NCBI GenBank assembly: GCA_904063045.1
Contig: CAJFCJ010000012.1
Coordinates: 1,674,001 to 1,738,000 of the forward strand
Reading direction: 5' to 3'
DNA from: Dimorphilus gyrociliatus
Taxonomy: Eukaryota > Annelida > Polychaeta > Dinophilidae
DNA length: 64,000 nucleotides
Each line of letters begins with the position of its first letter. The stretch's first letter is position 1. The notes under the pieces were generated by a model. That model was not told where the DNA came from. It saw only the letters and a list, made by a program, of their open reading frames with translations, and made no database searches. Shown here one piece after another: positions 1 to 11,800 of this stretch. The position numbers were made by a program, and so were the translations under genes.

Positions 1-1496
1 AAAAAGAAAATGAGAACGATAAAGAAAGAGAGATTGAGAGAGAAAAAGAAAAACTAGTCTCTGTAAATTCACTCAAAATTTACATATTTACCTTATATTT
101 TATATAAAAAATTCATGAAGCTAATTATAAATCAAGGAAATTTTTAGCGCCCCTGGAATTTTTTTTCAAATTATTGTTATTATTAATAACTCCACCATTT
201 CTTGTTTTTTAAGATACTTTTACAGTTTTTTTCACTTAAACGATTACAATAAAAGTAAAAGGAAAAGTCTCTTTTCTTTTCTATTTGATACTTTTATGGT
301 ATTAATAATTTTGTAGAGAAAATTACCCTGCTTTGACTTAAATATCATTAATTATCTTTACAGCTTTTATATGTACTTTGCTACAAGATATTCTTGATTC
401 TTCCTCCCTTTTTTTGCCCTATTCGCCCTCTCCACTATTTGTATCTAAAATGTAACAATGACTACTATCATAACTAGATATAAAACTATTATATGAATGA
501 TACTTTGCTTTGGCAAAGGATTAGGCGAATGAAAATATTTAATTATAAAAACCCTTGTTTGTCACAAACTGTGTACTCAATTGAAGGTATTTTTTGGTTT
601 GACTTTGTAGAAAAAACCCCTAACAGAGAGCTCCTAAATTTGAAATGACTGTCTCTCTAGAACAGAGTCCTCTCCAAGGTTGAAGCTTGTATGGAGATAA
701 ATGATCTTAAAGCTAAGTAAACGGGTAACTATATATTTTCCTTTGAGGTACGAAACTAATATCAATAATACTCTTTTATATATCAGAATATATAAAATTT
801 CCATTTCTCATGCTTAAAAGTTAATATTTCACTTCAAGAACATAGCAAGGTTATATGTTTGTCATCTTTCCTTCGTAAAAAACATAGTATTTAAGCATGC
901 AAAATTCTATTCACTCCTTTCATCTATACTTTTCTTATTTTCTAATGTAGCAATTGTATTGTCTATTCTTCTCATTTTTAATAATATATTACCTAATTTA
1001 ATTATAATTTCCTTCACACTTGGCTGTTTTGTGTGACTTTCCTACATGTGCCTTTGAAACACCGCAGAAAGAAGATTCTTAAACCTACTGTGCAATTTTC
1101 ATAATAATAATTTCAAAAGACCTATCAAAATCAAGGTGTTTTTTACCAGTTGAAATATCAAACTACCAAAGAAAGAGTTGCTTGGAAACATCAATTTGCT
1201 TGAAATACGTCGTAGAGTAAAAAAAGGTTCACTTTTCACTTTCTAAATGTGACTAAACACCATTAAGGGGAGTTCACTTGATTATTTAAGATCATTTTTC
1301 TCGTTAGGTTACATTTTTTATGCGTTGAGAGGTTTTTATTCCTAAGAAATTGTAATGTATTCTTCTATTAGATATATTATCAAGTTTCTCAGCATATAAA
1401 TCCAAAAGAAAATGTCTTATACAAAAAAAAAACAATTTTTAATTTTTTCTCTTCAACAGAGATAATTTGATCAAAGAAATTAAAATTAACTTAGAT
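1..1496. other. Left-edge region, no gene recognised
   Basis: The region is AT-rich with many short stop-interrupted frames. I see no splice-flanked exon and no RNA gene. It may include the 3' UTR of the minus-strand gene that ends at 1497 and the end of an off-window gene. Confidence 0.5.
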
Positions 1497-1829
1497 TCAC
1501 CATTTCCTATCTTTTGATAATTTTTCAATATTTTCTCTAGCTTTTAACCGGGCATCAATAATTTTTTTTCTATCTTGTATTCTATTATCGAATTCTTGTA
1601 ATTTTTTTGAAATATAGGAATTTTGCAGTCTGTCACTTTTTCTGAAAAGAAAAATTGAATAAATAATTAATTTACAGAATAAGTTAATAACTTACGAGGA
1701 GAAATAAAACGCTGCGGCCGTAATTGACAGAATGCCAAATATAAATACATTCTTTATTCGGTTAAACTTCGTACCAGTGTAATAACCAGTTCGCCTAGTT
1801 CGTTTTATATCTTTACCGAGCATGTCCAT
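1497..1829 (-). CDS. Small single-pass membrane protein, uncharacterised (92 aa)
   Basis: There are two exons, 1696..1829 and 1497..1641, joined across a 54-base GT-AG intron to give 92 residues. The start ATG at 1829 is the first in frame; a second Met is two codons later. The protein has a basic N-terminus (KDIKRTRRTGYYTG), one hydrophobic segment at about residues 28-43 (VFIFGILSITAAAFYF), then a charged, probably helical C-terminus ending DRKW. This layout resembles small mitochondrial inner-membrane assembly factors such as PET117 or SMIM20, but no specific family motif is recognised, so that link is only architectural. It is divergent from CAND1, with 272 bases between the two start codons, and probably shares its promoter. 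The reading frame carries cleanly across the splice, which is the main evidence that it is real. Confidence 0.65.
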
Positions 1830-2101
1830 TTTTCAATTTTTTTTATAACTTTTTAAAATGACCAAAACAGCCTCTAGTTCTTTTTTGAGAAGTTTAAGTA
1901 TTATATTATAAAGACTTAGCGATTCAAAGCGATTGAAAACTCCTCGCCCTACAGATGCACTTGAGACGCAAAACACTCAAAAAACATGGTATTACCGGTT
2001 TTCACGACAGGAAGCGGCTTAAACCGGAAATACATTTCAGGAAAACCTTTCCTTACTTTTTCTTCATTCAAGTATTCCTGTAGAATACAGTTATCGCAAA
2101 T
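1830..2101. promoter_or_regulatory. Bidirectional promoter, small membrane protein / CAND1
   Basis: These 272 bases separate two divergent start codons and must hold both 5' UTRs and both core promoters. No TATA box is evident. An inverted pairing of GGTATTACCGG-like sequence lies near 1988-2000. Confidence 0.5.
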
Positions 2102-5100
2102 ATGTCGAATATTTCCTATCAGATCGGAAACTTATTAGAGAAGGTGAGTGTCTTGCCTCGTATCTATCGAAGCTGTTTGAAAAAATCGAACCGTTTTTCT
2201 TGAACTTTTTTTAAGAAAGCTTTTCTTCTTACAAAAATGATTTTTAGATGATGTCCTCGGACAAGGACTATAGATTTATGGCAACGAATGACCTTATATC
2301 CGAACTGCAAAAAGATTCTATTAAACTAGATGACGACAGCGAAAGAAAAGTCGTTAAAATGGTGCTCAGATTACTCGAAGACAAAAATGGTGAAGTGCAG
2401 AACTTAGCCGTCAAATGGTATGTTTCAAATTTCATCAGCATAAAATAAAATGATTTGCTTTTTCAGTCTAGGGCCTTTGGTGAACAAAGTAAAAGACAAC
2501 CAAGTCGAAGTAATTGTAGATACACTATGCACTAATATGGTTTCCGACAAAGAACAATTGCGAGACATCTCAACCATAGGTAATAAATTTTAAATAAGAG
2601 AGTTCATATTCAAGATTATTAATTGTTTAGGAATGAAAACTGTGATAAGCGATATGCCTATCGGCTCATCCACTTTTGCAGCCACTATTTCTAGAAAAAT
2701 AACCGGAAAATTAACAACCGCTATATCTGTAAGGCGCAAATTTTTATAATATTTGATTGCAGCATAATAATTTACACTAAAATTTTATAGAAAGAAGACA
2801 TCTCTGTACAATTGGAAGCTCTTGATATTTTACATGATCTGCTCCATAAATTCGGTGGATTACTAACATCTTTCCATTCATCTATTCAACAAACTCTTGT
2901 CAATCAGTTAGATTCAAGCAGACTTGCAGTAAGAAAACGATCTATTAGCGCTCTAGGCAAGAAATTTTATTCTTGAAATAATTACTTAATATTTATGTTT
3001 ATAATTTACAGGACAACTTGTATTATGTTCTAGTTCAGCGCTGTTCAGTGAACTGATGGAATTCTTACTACAAAAGTTATGCAATGATACTCCAACAACT
3101 CGTACCTACATTCAGTGTGTTGGGGCAATAGCTAGACACGCAGGACATAAAGTCGGCAAGGTAAAATTGCTTAAAATTTATAATTCACGATAATCATTCT
3201 ATATTTTTAATATTATTATCACTATTAGTATTTGGATAAAATTATGCCTGCTGTTGTAAATTACTGTAAACAAGATGATGATGAAGTTCGCGAATTTTGT
3301 CTCCAAGCTTTTGAATCTTTTGTTATCCGTTGTCCTAAGGAAGTTACCCCACACATAAACCAAATTATTGACCTCTGTCTTAAATATATAACCTACGATC
3401 CAAATTATAATTATGATGACGATGATGAAAATGAAGACGAACACATGATGGACACTGACGAAGATATAGAAGAAGATGATGATGACTATAGTGATGACGA
3501 TGATATGAGCTGGAAAGTTAGGAGAGCTTCTGCTAAGTGTTTAGAAGCTGTTATCCGAACCAGACATGAAATGCTCGGACAACTGCATACAACTGTGTCT
3601 CCTGCTTTAATAGGAAGATTTAAAGGTTTAATTTTTTATCTTTTTGTTTGTCAATAATTTATATCTATCATATGAATTTTACAAACAGAGAGGGAAGATA
3701 ATGTTAAGGCGGACGTTTTTCATGCTTATATGTGCTTATTGAAACAAACTCGCCCAGCGACTGTTTCAGACCCAGATGCCATGGATCAAGACGGAAAGTA
3801 GGTATTTCACTTTAAGCTTATAAGTGTTTTTAATACCTCTTATTTCTTTTAAGCCCAATAAATGAACTTCAAGACCATCTTCCAAATCTCGTAAAGGCTG
3901 TTTATCGGCAATTTCGTCAAAAATCTATTAAGACAAGGCAATGTTGCTTCGCTTTGCTAACTGAATTGGTAACAGTTCTACCTGGCTGTTTGTCACCATA
4001 TATTCAAATGCTTATTCCTGGAATTCAATTTTCTCTTGGGTAAATTTTTTAATTACAAGTTTCATAAGTTCCACTATATACCGCTGCTTTACAGTGATAA
4101 GAACACGAGCTCGAATATGAAAATTGATACTCTCTCTTTTCTAAATTGCTTACTAGTCAATCATCAACCTTCTGACTTTCATCCACATATTGAAGTACTT
4201 GTTCCGGTTAGTTCATATTAAAAATATCTCTTATTCACCAAATAAATAATGCTAACATCTGTTCTCTAGTTGGTTATCGGATCCGTAGATGATGCATTTT
4301 ATAAAATAATATCAGAAGCATTGTTGGTTACACAACAACTGGTTAAAGTGATAAGACCACTTGGTGAACCAGTAAAATTCGATTATAAACCATACGTGGA
4401 CACTCTGTACAAGAGCACTTTAGCTCGTTTGGTTGCTGCTGATATAGATCAAGAGGTAAAGGAACGAGCTATTTCATGTATGGCACAGATAGTACATAGT
4501 CTTGGTGATGCTCTTGGAGCGCACTTCAAGCAATGCTTACCTATTTTCGTAGAACGCCTAAGAAATGAAATTACTAGACTAACAACTGTAAAAGGAGTAA
4601 CCCTTATTGCATCGTAAGAAATTTTGCTTTAAAAAGTTTAGCTCAGATTGAATACATAGAATACATAATATTTCTTCACAGATCTCCTTTGAAAATCGAC
4701 TTGAGCAAAGTTTTGGTTGGTATATCTAAGTGAAGCTATCTTTCATATATTCTTCATATTCATTTTAAACAAACAGAACGACATTTTACCTATCTTGGCA
4801 ACCTTTCTTAGAAAACATCACAGGGCTCTGAGACTGAGCACTCAACAATGTCTAGAAACAATTGTACGAAATTATGGGCATCTGTTTTCTGCCAATTTGC
4901 TTAACGACGTATTAAATGAACTACCGCCTTTAATTAGTGAAAGCGATTTACATATGTCCCAAATGACAATGACGTTACTAACAACAGTTAGTGAAATTAA
5001 CAAAACATTTTTAGATAAAATGGCAGCGAATATTTTGCCTCAAGTAATGCTCCTTATTAGATCTCCGTTACTGCAAGGTTCGAAATTTTTAACATTTTAC

Positions 5101-6851
5101 ATATTATAAACAATGTAATATTAATCTGTTTTATACTTGCAGGAGCTGCCCTTTATTCAGTATTGTCATTCTTACAAGGAATAGTTAAGGCTGAAGTCCA
5201 TAATTGTTCTTATAAAGAACTATTCACGGTTCGTTAAAATAATAATAATTCTCATTAGTCAACTAAATAACAACAAATTTAGCTTCTAATAAAACCGGTG
5301 GATGAAGCATCTGAAAAAGCTCGTGCACCAACCATATTACACAAACAAGCCCACCAATCCATATCCAAAGCAGTAGCAGCAATAACAGCTGCTTCACCAA
5401 AGAATATTTCACATACAGTTGATTATTGTATCGCTGAAATAAAAGTAACTTTATAGTTTTTTACCATTTTCCCTTGTTTTAAATTACGTTTTTTCTTTTT
5501 CAGTCGAGCAAAAGTGATATCAAAAAGCTTATAGTACTGCTTTCTCTTGGTGAATTGGGACGTTTGATTGATTTAAGCGGCGTTAAGGGCGTTCAAGATT
5601 TGATACTTGAATGCTTTTCTATAGGACACAGCGATGATATTAAGACGGCTGCAGCCTATTCATTAGGCTCAATGTGCGTTGGAAACTTACCAAAATTATT
5701 ACCTGGTGTCATTGAACTTATTGAAAAGCAACCCAAACGTCAATATTTACTGCTGCACTCCTTGAAAGAAATAATATCATTTCAGAGCGTTAATCCCGAA
5801 GCTGTTGATGCTCTAAGACCATTTGTCAAGTCTATCTGGCAAATGTTAATGAATCACGCTGAATGTGAAGAGGAAGGGACGAGAAATGTAGTTGCAGAGT
5901 GTTTGGGAAAATTAACTCTCATCGATCCATTGAATCTACTACCAGAACTAGAAAAATATTTAAAATCTAGCTCAGGATTAGTAAGAGCAACAGTTGTGAC
6001 AGCTATAAAGTTCACAATAACTGATCACGCTCAAAAAATTGATGGTCTGTTAAAAAAAAGCATCGGCGCCTTCCTGAATAGTTTATGCGATAAGGACTTG
6101 AATGTAAGAAGAGTAGCACTAGTTACCTTCAATTCTGCTGCTCATAACAAACCTGCTCTTATACGTGATCTCTTACCAAAAGTACTGTCCAGTTTGTATG
6201 ACGAGACAGTTGTTAAGAAGGAACTAATTAGAGAAGTTGAAATGGGACCCTTCAAACATACAGTTGATGATGGACTTGATGTTCGAAAAGCAGCTTTTGA
6301 ATGCATGTATACCCTACTAGATTCATGTTTGGATAGACTGGATATTTTTGAATTTCTGAAACATTTGGAAGATGGCTTAAATGATCATTATGATATTAAA
6401 ATGCTCAGCTATCTTATGCTTGTTCGGCTCTCGGTGTTATCACCTTCAGCGTTATTACAACGTGAGACTAATTTAGCAACATAGTTATATGAATAATTCA
6501 AATTTTCTATTTTATTTTAGATTTGGATCGTATTATTGAACCTCTAAAATCCACTTGTACTTTAAAGTTAAAACAAAATGCTGTGAAACAGGAACACGAG
6601 AAACAGGATGAATTGAGAAGATCAGCATTAAGAGCTGTTGCAGCAATACTGAAAATTCCAGATGCCGGTAACAATACTAAAAACATTAAATATCTATTAA
6701 AAACGCTGTAAAATTTTCAGATAAAAGTCAACAAATGACTGAATTTATGAATCAAATCAAAGCCAGTACTGAGCTTTTACAAATGTTTGAATTTGTCCAA
6801 AAAGATAGCACTCCTCCCGGTCAAGACCATACGTCAATGGATATTTACTAG
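2102..6851 (+). CDS. CAND1: Cullin-associated NEDD8-dissociated protein 1 (CAND1/TIP120)
   Basis: CAND1 binds un-neddylated cullin-RBX1 cores and exchanges SCF substrate receptors. Eighteen exons: 2102-2143, 2248-2417, 2467-2580, 2631-2728, 2791-2956, 3012-3160, 3229-3625, 3689-3797, 3854-4039, 4095-4208, 4270-4613, 4682-4715, 4777-5077, 5143-5228, 5283-5444, 5504-6461, 6521-6667, 6721-6851. They give 1235 aa, against about 1230 in vertebrates. The N-terminus ([13 protein letters not shown]) and the following HEAT repeats match the family closely. The acidic Asp/Glu-rich stretch encoded at about 3410-3510, before the MSWKVRR segment, is the usual CAND1 acidic insertion. The C-terminal TIP120 domain lies in exons 16-18. 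Every exon join keeps frame. Intron 5 starts GC rather than GT (2957-2958). The 958-base exon 16 is much longer than the rest. Confidence 0.97.
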
Positions 6852-7010
6852 CATGAAAAATTTTGGTGTTTGTTTGTCTATATAAGACAATATTTAACTT
6901 TGAAATGTGTGTATCAGAACAAAATGCTTGTTTTAAGAAAAAAGCTAAAATATTTCTTTTCAAATATCCTCATTTTCAAGTCTTAAAAGCATTTATATAA
7001 CTGTATAATG

Positions 7011-7047
<37 letters not shown>

Positions 7048-7795
7048 TATATATATATATGTATATATATATTATATATATATAGCTATATATACATTTA
7101 TACATGTACTTATAACTGAAGTTTAAAATCAGTTCCGAATTCAAGGACACATGATATGCGTTTAAATAAACTCCACTGAACGAAACAATAAATGTCTAAA
7201 TCAAAACACAACAACCAAGTCATTAAACTTTACAACTTGTCGTATCGAGTACGACATTCATAAAGACTTTCTTCTACTTCATTTTTCATTGTCTAGTCAA
7301 AACTTTAATTGATATTATCAGGGCTATTATAAAATATTGTAATGGGCAACACAATATCGAATCCGAATTTAGCCTACAACTTTTCAAATCTCTTGTTATT
7401 TATAATCATTAATTTTAACATATTGTCAAGGTTTAATTAACCACTCGAAGTCCTATAATGAAAAGGATATTTAATGTCACACTTTCGAAAATATAAAAAT
7501 TTGAAATGGAATCACAAAAGAAGGGTAATGATGACGATGCCTTTACAGAAAATTTTATTACTCAGACAATCGATGATTCATTCTTATACGTTTACTAAAA
7601 TATGATCTAATCAAAAGAATATTTCCCAATGCGAACAAACGAAGATATTTAATGCGAATAACACATTTTATTCAATAATATTAATTAGACGTTAAATAAG
7701 CACAAAATTCATAAACTTATTAATAGATAGATGTGATAATTCCAACGAAATTCCACTAAATACAAAATGCATAATAAACGAAAGAAATCAAGTTA
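6852..7795. other. Intergenic, 3' ends of CAND1 and SQSTM1
   Basis: The gap lies between two convergent genes and is AT-rich. It contains the (TA)n tract listed separately. AATAAA-like signals occur on both strands (for example near 7187 on plus). No coding signal is seen. Confidence 0.6.
7009..7095. repeat. (TA)n microsatellite
   Basis: About 85 bases of nearly pure TA dinucleotide broken by TATG and TTAT interruptions, downstream of the CAND1 stop codon. Confidence 0.95.
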
Positions 7796-8895
7796 TTAAA
7801 CTTTAAAGTGTATCGCATCAAGTACGGCGTTCATATCGGCTTTCTTTTCTTTGACAAGATTGGTCAACCATTGATCATCATTTACAAATCCCATATTTTG
7901 AAGTTTCGAAACTATTTCGTTAACGCGTTTTTCTATTTATAAATAAAATAATAAAATTTAATAGTAAATTATTATTTTAATGACTTACCTTCTAAGGATT
8001 TCGACACAGCCTCTTGTATGTCATCATCAACCATGCACCAGTCTGCTGGATTCTTTTCTTCGGGTTTCTTTGTTTCTTGTTCTTTTGATTCTGATGCTGC
8101 TTCGGGGCAAGATGCAGTCTTCTCGCCAGAAACAGTTTCTCTTTTTCCATTATGATCAATATGGACTGCAACATCCACACCAAATGGATCTAGCATGGCG
8201 GAAACAGTCTCTCCAATAGTTTTTAAGTATATTTCCTCCTGTTTTCTTTCATCTTCAGTTGGGGCTTCATTTGAATTAGTAGCCCCCTCAGTTTTGGGGC
8301 CGCAATTTTCGGGACGTTGCTGACCAAATCGATTGAACCATCCATCCCACCATCCTCTTGGGCCACCTCTACCCTTGTGGCAACCGCGAGGTCCCCAACC
8401 GTGACGCTGAAATCCACCAGCAAAAGGAAACATACGTGGGAAACGGGTATGACTCGGATCGGTGATCCTGGCCATTACATGGTTAACATGAATATTCTTT
8501 TTTTCACACTTCCAACAAAGATCATAATCAGGACATTGTAGGCACTTATATCTGTACCCTACTACATCACCATCGCAACCATCACAAATAACACCTGGAT
8601 GTTTTTGTCCAGAAGGCTCTGAATTACTAGCTACATCTAACGAATCGGTAAGATATATCTTCAGTAAGTTTTTCGAGCCAGAAATAGCTTGACAGAGTTC
8701 TTCGCTGGTTGAGAAATTAATCACATCTCCTTCTTCGTCTTTCCAAGAGAAAATAATGGCGTCTTGGTTCAAACCTGGAAATATTGAAAATGCTTTTTTC
8801 TGTAAAATTCCAAACCCTCCAGCGGGATCAATTTCAAATCGACGAATTTCTTGACGATCTTTCAAAGTCAGGTAGGCTTTTACAGCAAGTGTCAT
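7796..8895 (-). CDS. SQSTM1: Sequestosome-1 / p62 selective autophagy receptor
   Basis: p62 links ubiquitinated cargo to LC3/GABARAP on autophagosomes. Coding exons are 7989..8895 and 7796..7932 (347 aa). In order: a PB1 domain at about residues 5-80, with the basic KxxxEIRRF patch and acidic WKDEEGD segment; a ZZ zinc finger at about 97-145 (paired CxxC motifs, DYDLCWKC); a Gly/Trp-rich linker; a LIR motif DWCMV at about 286, where the W and V fit WxxL/V; and a C-terminal UBA in the second exon, with the MGF loop (QNMGFVNDD). Vertebrate p62 has a KEAP1-binding DPSTGE motif; none is evident here. At about 347 residues it is shorter than human (440) and closer to insect Ref(2)P-type forms in its core layout. 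A 5' UTR intron probably spans 8901-8965. Confidence 0.95.
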
Positions 8896-8965
8896 ATTTA
8901 CTAGAATGAAAATAATGAACGAATGATTAGATGATCATAAACAAGGACAAAATAGACCAACTTAC

Positions 8966-9192
8966 CTTATTGCGAAATACAATATTTACGATTTCAGAGT
9001 AGAACGAAAATGTCAGTTGGAGCTTTCACAGCGATCTGATTCTTCGATGTTCTATCCCCCTTTTATATAGTATAGGAAGAATATTCTGGAGAGTGACTTG
9101 CAATCCGAACCAATTTTGCAAGTCACCGGCTGTTGTTTTGTTTATAATATTTGGTTGCGCATGCGCTCTCAATGTGATGCACGATCACGTGA
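8966..9192 (-). promoter_or_regulatory. SQSTM1 promoter and 5' UTR exon
   Basis: Reading on the minus strand, a good TATA box (TATATAAAA, 9061-9069) lies about 30 bases upstream of the likely transcript start. The 5' UTR exon ends at a GTAAG donor (8961-8965). Upstream of the TATA box are: a heat-shock-element-like array around 9078-9092 (GAATATTC at 9079-9086); a perfect 10-base inverted repeat GTGACTTGCA (9093-9102) and TGCAAGTCAC (9117-9126) flanking a CCAAT box; a palindromic NRF1-type site TGCGCATGCGC (9156-9166); and an E-box TCACGTGA (9185-9192) of the TFEB/MITF CLEAR type. Functions are inferred from motif identity only. Confidence 0.6.
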
Positions 9193-9888
9193 AGAGAGAG
9201 GAGCGCCATCTTCAGATATTTACTAGGACTAAATTTACCGGGAAATTTTCTTGAAACATCAAAAAGTAATTTTGGATCATTTATAAGACACAAGAGTATG
9301 GTTACCAATAGGATGAGACACTAAGATGACATACTGACCACAGACAAGTAAAAAAAATCGAAAAAAAATATGAGTGTTAAGGAGGGAACGGAATCTGGTT
9401 GAGACAATGTCAAATCGGGCAAGCTGTGAAATAAAAACTGAAACAAATAAGTTACCAAAAAAAACAATTAAAAATAGAAATTTTGATAATTTTTAAGCAA
9501 GTTTTAAATAAATTCATTAAAAGTTAACAAACCAATAAAAAAGGACTCAAATAAAGAAACAAATTAACAAACAAAAGTTGAAAGTCCTATATGGCTGATG
9601 TGTTCAATTGCCAGCGAGTCTTTTGAAAGTTTCTTGCCAAGAGACTATGCCAGTTTCTACTCAAACTGCTCCCATTTTTGCTTGTTTTGATTGTCGTTTC
9701 TTGAAGTTGAATCAAAACACCAAACAAGATTCAGCCAATATTACTTAAACGATGCTCACGATCAAGGAGGTCGATTAGACGGACGAATCGGCGCGGACTT
9801 GTGGGCGGAGCATATATTTAATTGCCAATCACTAATTAGTCGATTCGACGGCGTAAACGGTCAGTCTTCTTGACGATACGTCAGAAAG
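9193..9888. other. Intergenic, promoter region of the TGF-beta ligand
   Basis: The first 500 bases are A-rich without coding signal. Close to the next gene are a GC box (GGGCGG, about 9803) and a TATA-like element (CATATATTTAA, about 9811), so the ligand is probably transcribed from near 9840. Confidence 0.5.
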
Positions 9889-11578
9889 ATGGTTCCCTAT
9901 AATCGTCTACTTCTACTTTTATTCCTCGAAACTTTTAGAACGGCTCCCGTTCATAACAACGCTCAAGAAAATGTTGAAATTCTAATAAGCAAATTCGGTA
10001 TGAATATGGACGTCGCCAACAAATTTGTTTTAAACTTTTACAAGAGGTTAGAAAGTGGAAAATCTTTATCGAAGGCTTCAGGTCATCCAAGAATGGACAG
10101 ATCAATAAGCGGTGCTGATACTTTTCGGACGCTTCCCGTTGAAGGTAAAAAAAATTAACTAATTAGAATATTTAGACGTCTGTCAAGTTATTACTCATCT
10201 TTAAAATTAACGGATAATATTAAGCAGATATCGTCAATTAGCCACTCAGACTAATTTAGATTGGCCACTTTTTTTAAAAATCCTGATACAACAGTCTGCG
10301 TTGAGTAATTAGTACAAACATGATTTATCGGTGAGAGTAAAGTCTGAGTCGGCATATTCTATAATTCGTTAGTCTGGAGCAATTTCCCATTTGTTTTTCT
10401 CGCTTTTTTTCGACAAGCGATTGTAAAGGTCGGAAGTTTTAAATGACGTCGCATGCTGAGAAACATTTCCTCTTTTACGGTGTCGCGTGTAAATACACCA
10501 TTCGGTCTTTCATCTTACCTGTTTCTTCACACCTTTTTCTTTATTTCCGCTTATTAATGTCGTTTTTCATTTTAAACAGCTAAAGAATTAACAAGGAATT
10601 CCTTGAAGATAAGATTCAAAACGAATCTTGTACCCGGTGAGAAACTCATCTCAGCCGAATTAAGAATGAAGATCAAGGCTAATCCCGTTAAGTGGAGCGT
10701 TTATAGGGTTCAAGGAAATCTAGAGAGCAAATCGGATGGGGCAAAAGCAGTTTATGATTTGAAAACAAAACCTCTCTCATCCGACGGCAATGTTCTTTTA
10801 GACTTTACAAATATTCTAAATGGATTATTCGATACGTGGATATTTAAAGGAAATTCATCGAATGATCAACTTGTAAGCCTACTTGTTTATGGCTTTAAAA
10901 TTAAGATAAACAATATTTTTTCCCTTTATTTTCAGACTGTTAACTTCAATATTACAAATCGATTTAGTTCTCCAAAGAAAGTTGTTCAGAATGTATTTGA
11001 TATGGATAGTTTTATTTTAGTTATCTACACAAAAAGACCAAGTTTCGTAGACGAAATAAACAAGAATTTTCTATCAGTTTTACCAACTAAAAATCGACAA
11101 AAAAGAAGAGTTCGATCGAAAGATGTAATGAGTACTATTTAATATATTTTACTGTTTAAACTAATTCATACTCTCCTCTATCCACTTTTTCTTAGAAATC
11201 GCCTTGTAGTCTTAGAGATTTTGTTATCAAATATGAAGATTTAGGACCTCAGTTGGCGGATATTGTTTTTCCATATACGCATAATATTCGTATGTGCAGC
11301 GGCCATTGCCAAATTAAGTTTGTTGCTGGAGAAGAAGCAGAAGTTATGACTCCTAGAGCAAGATTACAAGTATGTTACATTTTTTTCTTCTACCTTGACC
11401 TTTCTTATTTTTTTTTGTCTTTTAGTTTCTTGCTTGGAAATTAGGAGTTTATAGAGGTCGCAAACCATGTTGCTCGCCTACCAAGTTGAAAAAAGCAGCT
11501 GTTATTAGGGCTGATTTTTCTCGAATGTGGTTACAAACTATTCCTGATTATGTTGCTACGGAATGCGGTTGTTCATAG
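9889..11578 (+). CDS. TGF-beta superfamily secreted ligand, divergent
   Basis: Five exons (9889-10144, 10580-10872, 10936-11124, 11196-11369, 11426-11578) give 354 aa. There is an N-terminal signal peptide (LLLLLFLETF), then a propeptide whose LRMKI stretch resembles BMP-type prodomains. A basic processing site RQKR lies at residues 237-240, leaving a mature region of 114 residues. The mature part has the seven-cysteine cystine-knot pattern: SPC, MCSGHC, PCC and a terminal ECGCS. The conserved Trp pair of the usual GWxxWI segment is missing (LGPQLADIVFP). The ligand would dimerise and signal through type I/II serine kinase receptors. Which branch (BMP, Vg/nodal or activin) it belongs to cannot be settled by eye. 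Intron 2 (63 bases) has no stop in frame. Confidence 0.9.
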
Positions 11579-11800
11579 CAGTTGATAAAATTAGAATCTT
11601 ATGAACAATAGAGGAGTGTGCTTATTTCTTATTGTCTATAAAGATGTTTGTTATTTATTTTTCAAATACAATTGGCGGGTTTGTTTACTATACCGGAAGT
11701 AGTATATTGCTGATCACATGACTGGAATATGGCCGCCCCCTAATTGAACAAAACGTAGAAAATTTTTAAGCTTTAAGGAAAATATACCAATTTAGACGAT

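Noticed and set aside
9123-9308. Minus-strand 61-residue frame
   Set aside because: Overlaps the SQSTM1 promoter motifs and has no homology or splice support.
10873-10935. Introns of 3n length without stop codons (also 12523-12588, 16894-16947, 50908-50979), which look like retained coding sequence
   Set aside because: With over 100 introns of about 20 codons, about one third 3n and perhaps one in eight stop-free, a handful is expected by chance. Homology shows each is removed.
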